From Rhizobium gallicum bv. gallicum R602sp (GTDB lineage Bacteria; Pseudomonadota; Alphaproteobacteria; Rhizobiales; Rhizobiaceae): a stretch of 64,000 nt of DNA. The notes beneath the pieces were generated by a model. The model was not told the DNA's origin. It made no database searches and saw nothing but the letters and a program-made list of their open reading frames with translations. Where the stretch lies: positions 3,722,501 through 3,786,500 of the forward strand of contig NZ_CP006877.1 of assembly GCF_000816845.1 (NCBI RefSeq). The letters are read 5' to 3'. Positions 12,525 to 20,324 of the stretch are shown here, in pieces; positions within the stretch are counted from its first letter, which is position 1, and each line of letters begins with the position of its first letter. Position numbers and translations under genes: made by a program.

Positions 12525-12968
12525 TCATTGGTTTTTGATGATGCTGATGGCGCCGCTCACCTCGAGGATAGCGAAGCGGATGTCCTTGACGCTTTCGACA
12601 CCCTGTTGATTGCGCGCGGCCTCGAGCACGTCTTCCATCTGTAGCCTGCAGCCGCGCAAGGCCTCCTGGTCTGCAACCCCATTCGCAATCAGAATGGTCG
12701 GAACGCCGTCGATGACCTTGCCCGCAAGCGGTGACCAGCTCTTGAGATAGGAGAGCAGGATATCCGCAAGAAACAGGGTCAAGATCAGCACGATCGCATT
12801 GGTTATCGAAAAATCGTCGCCGAGCATCGCCTGCTGCGTCGTCTCGGAGACCACCAACAGGATCACGAGGTCGAATGGGGTCATCTGTGCGAGCGTCCGG
12901 CGGCCCGACAGGCGTATGATGACAAGGAGGGCAAAATAGATCGAAAGGCCGCGAATAACGCTTTCCAT
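12525..12968 (-). CDS. DUF421 (YetF/YcaP-like) membrane protein
   Basis: A 147-residue protein with two or three N-terminal membrane segments and the conserved motif RLSGRRTLAQMTPFDLVILL. A small cytoplasmic alpha/beta domain follows (from about 75, with VDGVPTILIANG-like spacing). This is the DUF421 architecture; typical members are 150-230 residues, so this is a short form. Family function is unknown; spore and stress roles have been reported for relatives. GAGGAG precedes the ATG. It follows the 12981 gene by 12 bp, so the two are probably co-transcribed. The 3' end converges on the cyclase gene. Confidence 0.87.
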   Translation of the reverse strand: MESVIRGLSIYFALLVIIRLSGRRTLAQMTPFDLVILLVVSETTQQAMLGDDFSITNAIVLILTLFLADILLSYLKSWSPLAGKVIDGVPTILIANGVADQEALRGCRLQMEDVLEAARNQQGVESVKDIRFAILEVSGAISIIKNQ

Positions 12969-12980
12969 ATCGAGTTCTCC

Positions 12981-13484
12981 TCACGGAAGGATCAAGACAA
13001 GCGGCGCCGAAACGTGTTCGCCGATACCGACACGAATGCGATGAAAGCCCGGCGACTGGGTGTGCAGGCGGAACCGGACATCGATCGGCATGCCTGGATC
13101 CCCGGGAAACTGATAATGGATCAAGCCGGCTTTGGACGTCACCGCCTTCGGTGGCGGGTCGATGCCCTCGACGAGAAAGCCCTTCAGAAACGCTGCATCG
13201 GCTGTGAAGACGCAATCCGCATCGCAGGGTCCGAATCGAATATGAATCTCGTCCGGCGCATTCCATCGCGAGATGGCTGGGTAGTCGACCGTTCCTTGCG
13301 GCGTTTCCACCAAGGCGCGGGAAAGATATCCGCCCTTTCCCAACGCGCCGAAGAGGCAGCTTGCGAGGATAAGACCGAAGGCAAACCAGGCGACACGCTG
13401 AACGATCCAGACTCGCCGTTGAAAGTCCCGATGTTCAGTGACGCCTTCGGGCAAATGGTCGCTGCCGGTCCCTTTGAGTGTCAT
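12981..13484 (-). CDS. membrane-anchored protein of unknown function, partner of DUF421 gene
   Basis: A 167-residue protein from the chosen start MTLKGTGSDHLPEG, which has GGCGG seven bases upstream; an in-frame start at 13538 adds 18 Arg-rich residues. A single membrane segment (about 30-50, WFAFGLILASCLFGALG) is followed by an extracytoplasmic domain. That domain has a CDADC pair and beta-strand-like sequence ending in HTQSPGFHRIRVGIG. I do not recognise the family. Its position directly before the DUF421 gene on the same strand suggests the two proteins work together in the membrane. Confidence 0.75.
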   Translation of the reverse strand: MTLKGTGSDHLPEGVTEHRDFQRRVWIVQRVAWFAFGLILASCLFGALGKGGYLSRALVETPQGTVDYPAISRWNAPDEIHIRFGPCDADCVFTADAAFLKGFLVEGIDPPPKAVTSKAGLIHYQFPGDPGMPIDVRFRLHTQSPGFHRIRVGIGEHVSAPLVLILP

Positions 13485-13539
13485 CTGCGCCGCCTTTATC
13501 CGCCTGCGAGATAACGCCGCGGGCCGCAACGAGTTCAAT

Positions 13540-13593
13540 AGTTCAAGGAACCCGACCTATGCCGAGTTAAAATGTCGGAGGTTCCAATGAACT
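13540..13593. repeat. imperfect inverted repeat upstream of the DUF421 unit
   Basis: The left arm AGTTCAAGGAACCCGAC (13540-13556) pairs with the right arm at 13574-13593 (GTCGGAGGTTCCAATGAACT) apart from two small bulges. An AT-richer 17 bp centre separates the arms. It sits about 55 bp upstream of the start at 13484. It could be an operator or a leader hairpin. Confidence 0.5.
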
Positions 13594-13623
13594 AAGGACC
13601 GCGCGGAAATTGGCACCATATCT

Positions 13624-13863
13624 GTGTCGACATGCAGCGGCTATGCTTCAGGCTTAACCAGTCGAATACTGGTGATTACAGGCGGCGAAACCGACGTGTG
13701 CGTGGCAATTGATCTCGGCTACCGCGTCATCCTTGTCGAAAATGCGGTCTGCAGCAGCGACGACCAAACCTGCGATGCCTCGCTGGAATTCCTGAGAAAT
13801 CGCTTCTCCGTTGAGCTCGAGCTGATGGCAACGGATGACTTTTTGCAGCAAGCACGTGGTTGA
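13624..13863 (+). pseudogene. remnant of an isochorismatase-fold cysteine hydrolase
   Basis: The frame encodes RILVITGGETDVCVAIDLGY followed by RVILVENAVCSS and a normal-looking C terminus. This matches the last third of the isochorismatase/cysteine hydrolase family, including the nucleophile Cys in ETDVC. The first two thirds, with the catalytic Asp and Lys, are missing. About seven residues that normally follow DVCV (of the LATVLGA type) also appear deleted, since the text jumps straight to AIDLGYRV. Only a GTG without a ribosome site is available as a start. I call it a decayed fragment. Confidence 0.75.
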
Positions 13864-13942
13864 TCGAGGATGCTTCACTATATCCGTTGAAACTACGCCG
13901 GATAAGAACGCACGCACTCCTTCACGCCGGCAGAAGCCCACG

Positions 13943-15370
13943 ATGAGTAAGCCACTGGAAACCGCCACACCACATCCGCTGGACCTTCCTGCAACGGAAA
14001 TGGCAAGCGGTATCTGCCAGGGCCGGTTCGCCTCCGAAAACGTGGTGGCGGAATCGATCCGCCGCGCCAAGGCGGTGCGCGAAACGCTCAATCCGTTCAC
14101 CGTCCTGCGTGAGGAGCAGGCGCTCGAAGCGGCCCGCGAGGCGGATCGCGCCGCCGCCCGCGGCGAAGCAACCGGCCCATTACACGGTGTACCGTTCGCC
14201 GCCAAGGACCTGACGCCGACCGCAGGCGATCTGACGACGCTGGGCTCATGGACAAAGGGCGACTGGGTGCCTGCCGAAACAGCGCTCTGCATCCGCCGTC
14301 TTCAAGGCGCGGGTGCCATTTTGATGGGAAAAACGACAACCCCGGAATTCGCCTTTGCAAGCTTCACCCAAAGCCCGCGCTGGGGCGTGACCCGCAACCC
14401 GTGGGACCCGGAGCGCACCTCCGGCGGTTCCTCCGGTGGGTCGGCCGTTGCGGTCGCGACCGGCGTCGTGCCCTTTGCGGAGGGCACGGATATGGGCGGC
14501 TCTGTGCGTATTCCGTCCGCATTCTGCGGCACGGTCGGCCTGAAACCGAGCCTCGGACGAATTCCGATGACGATCCTGCCAAGCGTTTTCGACAACATCT
14601 CGCATTTCGGTCCGCTGGCACGCACGGTGGCAGACGCGATCGCCTTCATGGAAGCGGCCTGCGGTCCGAGCGACGAGGACATTTCTTCGCTGCCGATCGG
14701 CTTCATGTCACATGCGGCACGAGACGGCCAATTGGAAGGCAAGCGCTTAGCACTCTCAATGGACCTCGGTTACTATCGTATCCAGCCCGAGGTCGAGCAG
14801 GCGATACGCGCTGCTGTCGAGGAATTGCGTCGCGCCGGCGCCACAGTCGATGCAGTCCCGTTGCATTGGACGCGCTCGGTTAACGATGAATGGTTCGATC
14901 TCTGGTGCGTCTTCATGTCTGGCTTCTTCGGCGAGACTATTACCGAATACCGGGAGAAAATGGATCCTGCCGTCGTTGCGATCATCGAGCGCGGCTTTTC
15001 AATGAATGCCACCGCCTACAAGCGCGTGGAATTGCTGCGCACCGCAATGTGGCGCGATATGGCAAAGCTCTTCGAGAGCCACGACGCCCTGCTCTGCCCC
15101 ACCTGCGCCATCACCGCTCCGCTCGCCAGCGAAACTGACGACGACTATGTCGCGACCTGTCCGGACGGCCGTTTCGCCGGGCTCGACATGACCTGCCCTT
15201 TCAACATGCTGCCGCAACTGCCCGCGCTTTCTCTGCCGGTCGGTCCTGCAGCAAATGGCATGCCGGTCGGGCTGCAGATCATCGGACGCCGCTTTGCCGA
15301 CGAAGACGTTCTGGCGATAGGCGCGGCACTCGAGGCGCGTCTTGCGGTTCCCCGTTTTCCCGCCTCTTGA
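13943..15370 (+). CDS. amidase (amidase-signature family)
   Basis: A 475-residue amidase-signature enzyme. The Ser-cisSer-Lys triad can be placed: Lys in PFAAKDLTP (about 90), cis-Ser in the Gly/Ser-rich [14 protein letters not shown] (about 160), and the nucleophile Ser in [13 protein letters not shown] (about 185). It hydrolyses an amide bond; the substrate is unknown, and the family spans aliphatic, aryl and carbamoyl amides. The start was placed at [14 protein letters not shown]; an upstream in-frame ATG at 13835 lies inside the hydrolase remnant and is unlikely. It is a cytoplasmic protein between a pseudogene and ubiG. Confidence 0.9.
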   Translation: MSKPLETATPHPLDLPATEMASGICQGRFASENVVAESIRRAKAVRETLNPFTVLREEQALEAAREADRAAARGEATGPLHGVPFAAKDLTPTAGDLTTLGSWTKGDWVPAETALCIRRLQGAGAILMGKTTTPEFAFASFTQSPRWGVTRNPWDPERTSGGSSGGSAVAVATGVVPFAEGTDMGGSVRIPSAFCGTVGLKPSLGRIPMTILPSVFDNISHFGPLARTVADAIAFMEAACGPSDEDISSLPIGFMSHAARDGQLEGKRLALSMDLGYYRIQPEVEQAIRAAVEELRRAGATVDAVPLHWTRSVNDEWFDLWCVFMSGFFGETITEYREKMDPAVVAIIERGFSMNATAYKRVELLRTAMWRDMAKLFESHDALLCPTCAITAPLASETDDDYVATCPDGRFAGLDMTCPFNMLPQLPALSLPVGPAANGMPVGLQIIGRRFADEDVLAIGAALEARLAVPRFPAS

Positions 15371-15423
15371 CTTATGCTGCTGATCGTCCGACTTCACTCA
15401 CGACGAACGCAAGGAGCAGGGTC

Positions 15424-16173
15424 ATGAGCGACGCGGCAAAAAGCACGATCGACCAGAGCGAGGTGGACCGCTTTTCCGCAATGGCGGCGGAATGGTGGAG
15501 CCCGACCGGCAAGTTCAGACCGCTGCATAAGTTCAACCCGGTGCGCCTGACCTATCTCCGCGACAAGGCAGCCGAAAACTTCGGCCGTGACCAGAAGAGC
15601 CCGCGTCCGCTGGAAGGCCTGCGCGTGCTTGACATCGGCTGCGGCGGCGGCCTGCTTTCGGAACCCGTCGCCCGCATGGGCGCAAGTGTTGTCGGTGCCG
15701 ACCCCTCGGAGAAGAACATCGGCATTGCCTCGACACACGCGCAAGCGTCTGGCGTCACAGTCGATTATCGCGCAGTCACCGCCGAACACCTTGCGGAAGC
15801 CGGCGAGACCTTCGATATCGTGCTGAACATGGAAGTCGTCGAACATGTCGCCGACGTCGATTTCTTCATGACGACCTGCGCCAGGATGGTGCGCCCCGGC
15901 GGGCTGATGTTCGTCGCCACCATCAACCGCACGATGAAGGCCGCCGCACTCGCGATCTTCGCCGCCGAGAACATCCTGCGCTGGCTGCCGCGCGGCACGC
16001 ATCAATATGAAAAGCTGGTCCGCCCTGAAGAGCTGGAAAAGCCGCTTTCGGCGCGCGGCATGACGATCATCGAGCGCACCGGCGTCTTCTTCAATCCGCT
16101 GTCGAACCAGTGGAACCTGTCCAAGGATATGGACGTGAACTACATGCTGCTGGCGAAGCGGCCCGCCGAATAG
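15424..16173 (+). CDS. ubiG: ubiquinone biosynthesis O-methyltransferase UbiG
   Basis: A 249-residue class I methyltransferase with the UbiG N terminus ([20 protein letters not shown]), the SAM motif [19 protein letters not shown] (about 60-80) and [10 protein letters not shown]. It carries out both O-methylations of the ubiquinone ring. AAGGAGCAGG just before the ATG decides the start over the longer frame at 15367. Its stop is three bases from the convergent DUF1178 stop. From memory, ubiG lies next to lysC in related rhizobia, so the 11-15.4 kb block may be an insertion. Confidence 0.96.
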   Translation: MSDAAKSTIDQSEVDRFSAMAAEWWSPTGKFRPLHKFNPVRLTYLRDKAAENFGRDQKSPRPLEGLRVLDIGCGGGLLSEPVARMGASVVGADPSEKNIGIASTHAQASGVTVDYRAVTAEHLAEAGETFDIVLNMEVVEHVADVDFFMTTCARMVRPGGLMFVATINRTMKAAALAIFAAENILRWLPRGTHQYEKLVRPEELEKPLSARGMTIIERTGVFFNPLSNQWNLSKDMDVNYMLLAKRPAE

Positions 16174-16176
16174 CGA

Positions 16177-16605
16177 TCAGTTCACGTCTTCGGGCAGGAC
16201 CGGAAGCGCTGCAATTTCGATGCCTTCTTCGAGCAGCGCCTGGGCCTCGTCGGTCGTCGCCTGTCCTATGATGCCACGGGCGTCCGCCTCGCCATAGTGA
16301 ATCTTGCGAGCTTCTTCGGGAAACTGCGCGCCGACATCCTCGGCGTTCGCCTTGATGTGTGCGACGGCTGCCTTCAGCTTCTCAAAGGCGTCGCGGCGCG
16401 CCGTATCCATCGCCAGCGTCTTGGTCTCGTCCTTCTTGCGGGCGGTCGAGACGGATGGCGCCATCAACGCCTTCGAGATGGATGTGGAATTGCAGACCGG
16501 ACAGGTGAGGTAACCGGACGCAACCTGCCGGTCGAAATCGGCACTTTCGGAAAACCATGCTTCGAATTCGTGGGCATTCTCGCAACTGAGGGAATAACGG
16601 ATCAA
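16177..16605 (-). CDS. DUF1178 family protein
   Basis: A 142-residue cytoplasmic protein with the DUF1178 pattern: MIRYSLSCENAHEFEAWF at the start and CPVCNSTSISKALMAP near 37-50. The Cys residues of SCENAH and CPVC could form a zinc ribbon. Function is unknown. Its ATG overlaps the stop of the nitrilase-like gene (ATGA), so the two are translated together, an arrangement I recall as common in rhizobia. Confidence 0.9.
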   Translation of the reverse strand: MIRYSLSCENAHEFEAWFSESADFDRQVASGYLTCPVCNSTSISKALMAPSVSTARKKDETKTLAMDTARRDAFEKLKAAVAHIKANAEDVGAQFPEEARKIHYGEADARGIIGQATTDEAQALLEEGIEIAALPVLPEDVN

Positions 16606-17459
16606 GTGGCGACGCCTCCCACGACAGCCCCTGTAATTTTTTCGATCGAGAATTCACGGCCGTTCTTGAGATTCGGAATCTTATCACGCGCGGCCTTGAC
16701 CGCCGTTCGATCGATGTCGGCGACAATCACCGCCTCGCCGGTACCGCCGGCCGAGGCCAGAACCTTACCCCAGGGATCGATGATCATCGAATGCCCGTAG
16801 GTCTCGCGGCCGTCCTCATGAAGCCCGGCCTGCGCTGCAGCAATGACGAAAACCCCATTTTCGATGGCGCGGGCGCGAAGCAGGATTTCCCAATGCGCCT
16901 CACCCGTCTGCCTCGTGAATGCGGCAGGCACCGTCATGACTTCCGCCCCGGCGATCGCCTGGGCGCGGAAAAGCGCAGGAAACCGAACATCGTAGCAAAT
17001 CGTAAAGCCCATTTCCGCAAATGGCAGCGACAAGACGCGCGCTTCCGAGCCCGGACGATAGGCGGCACTCTCCCGCCAGCTTTCGCCGTTATCGAGATCG
17101 ACGTCGAACATATGGATCTTATCGTAGCGATTGAGGATTTTGCCTTCTGGGCCGAAGAGAAAGCCGCGATTGGCGATTTTGCCGTCGTCGAGTGCGATCG
17201 CCGTCGAGCCGACATGCAGGTAGATGCCGAGGGCGGCAGAAAGTGCGGAGGCCGTTTTGACGATAATGTCGTCCGTCTCGTCGCGCAACACCAGTTTCGC
17301 GGCAATCCTGTCGCGCTGCAGCATGCCGGTCATTTCCGGCGTCTGCACATAGATCGCGCCCTGGGCTGCTGCCTCACGCACCAGGTGCATCATCGAGGCT
17401 GCGTTCTTCGCGGGATCGACTCCGGAACACATCTGAACGGCAGCGGCCTTGAACGTCAT
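16602..17459 (-). CDS. carbon-nitrogen hydrolase (nitrilase superfamily, Nit2-like)
   Basis: A 285-residue nitrilase-superfamily enzyme with the Glu-Lys-Cys triad: Glu in QTPEMTGM (about 41), Lys in NRYDKIHMFD (about 112) and Cys in FTICYDVRFPALFR (about 153). The sequence is closest in style to Nit2/NitFhit-type omega-amidases or deaminated-glutathione amidases. GGGGAG stands just before the ATG. It follows grxC by 10 bp, and a glutathione-repair role would suit that neighbour, but this is inference. Confidence 0.92.
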   Translation of the reverse strand: MTFKAAAVQMCSGVDPAKNAASMMHLVREAAAQGAIYVQTPEMTGMLQRDRIAAKLVLRDETDDIIVKTASALSAALGIYLHVGSTAIALDDGKIANRGFLFGPEGKILNRYDKIHMFDVDLDNGESWRESAAYRPGSEARVLSLPFAEMGFTICYDVRFPALFRAQAIAGAEVMTVPAAFTRQTGEAHWEILLRARAIENGVFVIAAAQAGLHEDGRETYGHSMIIDPWGKVLASAGGTGEAVIVADIDRTAVKAARDKIPNLKNGREFSIEKITGAVVGGVAT

Positions 17460-17469
17460 CGGTCTCCCC

Positions 17470-17727
17470 TCATGCTACCAGCATGGGATCGAGCCCACCG
17501 GCGCGGTCCAACGCATATAGATCATCGCATCCGCCAACGTGCTGCCCGCCTATGAATATCTGCGGGAACGTCGTCCTGCCATTTGACCTGCCAACCATCT
17601 CCTGGCGAAGGTCCGGCGAAAAGGTCGCATCGTGTTCGATATACTCGATCCCTTTCTCTTCGAGAAGAGATTTTGCGCGAGCGCAATAGCCGCAGAACTG
17701 CCGCGTATAGATGATGACTGGTGCCAT
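17470..17727 (-). CDS. grxC: glutaredoxin 3
   Basis: An 85-residue dithiol glutaredoxin with active site CGYC in RQFCGYCARAK (about 11-14), the cis-Pro region TFPQIFIGGQHVGGCDDL and normal length. It reduces disulfides with glutathione in the cytoplasm. GGAG eight bases upstream supports the ATG. It heads a grxC-nitrilase-DUF1178 operon; comF, which I recall as the usual next gene upstream, survives here only as a pseudogene. Confidence 0.95.
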   Translation of the reverse strand: MAPVIIYTRQFCGYCARAKSLLEEKGIEYIEHDATFSPDLRQEMVGRSNGRTTFPQIFIGGQHVGGCDDLYALDRAGGLDPMLVA

Positions 17728-17762
17728 ATTTTATCTCCAGACGTATGCCGGTTTTCTTTTTC

Positions 17763-18270
17763 TCATATAGGTTCCGACAAAGCCCTTGCAAAGGTTAAAA
17801 CCGTGATGTCCACGGCGCCCGCCCGCCGAAGTACGCGCCTTGCGGGCAAGCTCTGAACTTGCGTCACAGCATACGGGATCAATGGAGCGGACCCGGAACC
17901 AATACATCGCAGGCCCGGTCATGCCGTCGCCGGAGCGAAGCATCCAACCGCCACCATCGGCCCAGATCGGTGCGGTCGCGATATTTGAGACCGTGGGGGA
18001 GATCGCCGACGGCGTGATCGTGCGCGGCGACCGAGCGAAGCCGGGAAAAGGGCGGTGGATGGCGATCGCCTCAGCGCTAACGGCAGAACCAGTACTTCGC
18101 AATAAGACCGCTCGATGAAGTGCACGCCGGACAAACATTTCGGACATGATCCGCGGTGGCCAGCGGCAACAATGGGAGGCGCGGGCCGGCGGATAGAGCC
18201 GATCGGCGAACATGGCGAATGGCCGGACGAATTGCGTTAATCGCAGCGCCCGGTCGTTCGAAATTGATGG
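17763..18270 (-). pseudogene. comF: comF family phosphoribosyltransferase-like pseudogene
   Basis: The minus strand holds recognisable ComF pieces in changing frames. In order they are FVRPFAMFADRLYPPA (start), SGVHFIERSYCEVL, VSAEAIAIHRPFPGF, HGLKYRDRTDL, GGWMLRSGDGM, CDVLVP, SSELARK, then VLRRAGAVDITVLTFARALS and EPI followed by TGA at 17765-17763. At least four frame changes are needed. The segment between SSELAR and RVLRRAGA, where the phosphoribosyl-binding VDDVYTTGAT-type motif belongs, is gone. The protein cannot be made. No complete gene is annotated here on either strand. Confidence 0.85.
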
Positions 18271-18342
18271 GCCAATTTGCGAAGATTGGCGCTTTGCGCA
18301 GGACAAGGAAAATCCACCTTGCCCCCCTTGGCGCGCAGGATT

Positions 18343-19239
18343 ATGGACATGCACATGGATATGATCTTCGACCGGACCGCGATCGCCGCAAACCGCCGTC
18401 GCGCACTGAAAAACGCCGATCCGAAAGCTGCCTTTCTCCTGGATATCGCCGCAGCGGAACTTGCCGATCGGCTGGCTGTCGTCGAACGCCATTTCGAGAC
18501 AGCCGTGGAACTGCACGGTATGACGGGAGCAGCGGCGCGGGCGGCAGTCGCAACAGGCAAGATCGGTGCTATGACACGGGTCGAGGCGGAACAGGCATTT
18601 GCCGCGCCGAATGAAGTTCTGGCCATGGCGCCGCTCGAGGACGTGCCGATCGAGCCGCAGTCTGCCAACCTCGTTCTTGCGCCGCTCTGTCTGCATCTCA
18701 CCAACGACACGCCCGGCGTCTTCATCCAGATTCGCCGTGCTCTCAAGCCCGACGGCCTGTTTCTTGCGGCAATCCCCGGAGCAGGTACTCTCCAGGAACT
18801 CAGGGATGTTCTGCTTGCAACGGAAGCGGAGATGACCGGAGGCGCGAGCCCGCGCGTGATCCCGTTCGCCGACGTCCGCGATGTGGGCGGCCTCCTCCAG
18901 CGCGCCGGCTTCGCGCTGCCGGTGATCGACGCCGAGACCTATACGGTCCGCTACAATTCCCTCTTCCCGCTGATGAAAGACCTGCGCGCCATGGGCATGA
19001 CCAATCCCCTCGCCGCCCGCAGCCGCAAGCCGCCCACCCGCGCATTCTTTCTGCGCGCGGCAGAAATCTATGCCGAGCGCTATTCCGATCCGGACGGGCG
19101 TATCAGGGCGACATTCTCGATCATCTATGTTTCAGGATGGGCACCGCATGAAAGCCAGCAGAAGCCGTTGCAGCCGGGCTCGGCGAAAGCGCGGCTTGCC
19201 GATGCTCTGCGCGTGGACGAGCACAAGCTGAAGCAGTGA
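18343..19239 (+). CDS. SAM-dependent methyltransferase domain protein (BioC/NDUFAF5-like)
   Basis: A 298-residue protein that begins MDMHMDMIFDRTAIAANRRRAL. The central part resembles a class I methyltransferase, with LVLAPLCLHLTNDTPGVFIQ and RRALKPDGLFLAAIPGAGTL as the late strands. The glycine-rich SAM loop is not canonical. Mitochondrial NDUFAF5 and bacterial BioC share this pattern. The start is at AGGA-TT-ATG, with further in-frame ATGs at 18349, 18355 and 18361. The exact substrate is not known. It is divergent from the comF remnant. Confidence 0.83.
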   Translation: MDMHMDMIFDRTAIAANRRRALKNADPKAAFLLDIAAAELADRLAVVERHFETAVELHGMTGAAARAAVATGKIGAMTRVEAEQAFAAPNEVLAMAPLEDVPIEPQSANLVLAPLCLHLTNDTPGVFIQIRRALKPDGLFLAAIPGAGTLQELRDVLLATEAEMTGGASPRVIPFADVRDVGGLLQRAGFALPVIDAETYTVRYNSLFPLMKDLRAMGMTNPLAARSRKPPTRAFFLRAAEIYAERYSDPDGRIRATFSIIYVSGWAPHESQQKPLQPGSAKARLADALRVDEHKLKQ

Positions 19240-19262
19240 ATGGAGGCGAGCCACTTGATCGC

Positions 19263-19430
19263 CTAGTGGTTGTCAAGGTTGTTGGACACCGTATTGAAGG
19301 TGTTTTGCAGGCTGTTGCCGAAGGTCGTCAGTCCGCCGATAAGGGCGGCTGAAATCAGGGCGGCCAACAGACCGTACTCGACTGCGGTCGCGCCGCGAAT
19401 GTCTGCAAGGAAAGCTTTCAGAATACGCAT
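19263..19430 (-). CDS. Flp family type IVb pilin
   Basis: A 55-residue prepilin. A short basic leader (MRILKAFLADIRG) ends at the prepilin peptidase site. It is followed by the Flp signature ATAVEYGLLAALISAALIGG with the conserved Glu-Tyr pair, then a short polar tail. Flp pilins form Tad pili used for adhesion. AAAGG lies nine bases before the ATG, which rules out the longer upstream frame. No tad/cpa assembly genes are nearby, so it is an orphan pilin gene. Confidence 0.9.
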   Translation of the reverse strand: MRILKAFLADIRGATAVEYGLLAALISAALIGGLTTFGNSLQNTFNTVSNNLDNH

Positions 19431-19467
19431 GCCCAACCTTTCCCGCCAAGGCGGATATCCGATTTCC

Positions 19468-19785
19468 TCAGCAGCCGGCTCCTGAACCGTACCCCTGGAC
19501 AACGCAGACCGAGCCGGGCGTCTCCTGCAAGACGCTACGTCGGATCGTGTAGCGCTTGCCGTTTTCCGTTCTCGGGATGGATCCGGTCGTGATCGTATCG
19601 AAGTCGGCCGGAACACTGGCGAAAACGCTCGACTTGGACTTGTCGGCGAGCATTGGCGTGAGGATGAGCGTCAGGGCAACGACCGCGGTGCCGAATAGCA
19701 AAACGAGATTGAGCGCGCCCGTCCTGCGCGAAGCATTCGAGCTCTGTTCTTTCTCTCGGACAGCTTTCCAGAAATCGTCGTCCAT
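19468..19785 (-). CDS. small single-pass membrane protein, unknown function
   Basis: A 105-residue protein starting MDDDFWKAVREKEQSS. A membrane segment (about 25-45, LVLLFGTAVVALTLILTPML) follows an Arg-containing cytoplasmic stretch. The C-terminal 55 residues are extracytoplasmic and contain TGSIPRTENGKRYTIRRS and CVVQGYGSGAGC with two cysteines. AAAGG stands before the ATG. It lies 37 bp upstream of the Flp pilin gene on the same strand, so a shared transcript is likely. Family not recognised. Confidence 0.75.
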   Translation of the reverse strand: MDDDFWKAVREKEQSSNASRRTGALNLVLLFGTAVVALTLILTPMLADKSKSSVFASVPADFDTITTGSIPRTENGKRYTIRRSVLQETPGSVCVVQGYGSGAGC

Positions 19786-19910
19786 TGCGTCAAGCCTTTT
19801 ACTCACACGCCAGTTGCTTGAGTGAGGCCGATCTTTGGCAGAAGGTGATAAACGATCGATTAATAACTCTGGCCGAAACCGGCACTTTGCCGCAAGAAAG
19901 CGATAATTCG

Positions 19911-20324
19911 CTAAAGTAGATCCTGAAGCATAGGGATCAACGGCTCGTCGGCTGGCGGCATCGGATAATCCCTGAGAGCCATGGGTTTTACCCATTTCAA
20001 AGCCTGGCCCTCCCTGCCCTGGGGAATGCCCTCATAGCGGCGGCAGACATAAAGTGGCATTAGGAGGTGAAATGTGTCGTAGCTGTGGCTGGCAAATGTC
20101 AGCGGCGCGAGGCAGGCAACCTTGGTCTTGACGCCAAGTTCTTCCTCGAGTTCGCGCACCAAGGTCTCCTCCGGCGTCTCGCCAGGTTCGACCTTGCCGC
20201 CGGGAAACTCCCACAGGCCGGCGAGCGACTTTCCCTCCGGGCGCTGTGCCAGAAGGATACGGCCGTCGGAATCGATCAACGCGCAGGCGGCAACCAGCAG
20301 AATATTCTTGCCGGTTTCGCTCAT
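19911..20324 (-). CDS. mutT: 8-oxo-dGTP diphosphatase MutT (Nudix)
   Basis: A 137-residue Nudix hydrolase. The Nudix box reads GGKVEPGETPEETLVRELEEELG, written here as residues about 39-61 with all Glu metal ligands present. The N terminus has LVAACALIDSDGRILLAQRP. MutT removes oxidised dGTP from the nucleotide pool. The ATG overlaps the stop of the upstream acetyltransferase (ATGA), the third gene of an argJ-GNAT-mutT unit. Confidence 0.93.
   Translation of the reverse strand: MSETGKNILLVAACALIDSDGRILLAQRPEGKSLAGLWEFPGGKVEPGETPEETLVRELEEELGVKTKVACLAPLTFASHSYDTFHLLMPLYVCRRYEGIPQGREGQALKWVKPMALRDYPMPPADEPLIPMLQDLL

Noticed and set aside
13547..13600. GGAAC box as an ECF (general stress) promoter for the DUF421 unit
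   Set aside because: No GTT-type -10 occurs at the 16-19 bp spacing expected on either strand.
17731..18696. 321-codon minus-strand frame as one intact gene
   Set aside because: It stitches fragments of decayed comF in only one of several needed frames and runs through the methyltransferase gene in antisense.
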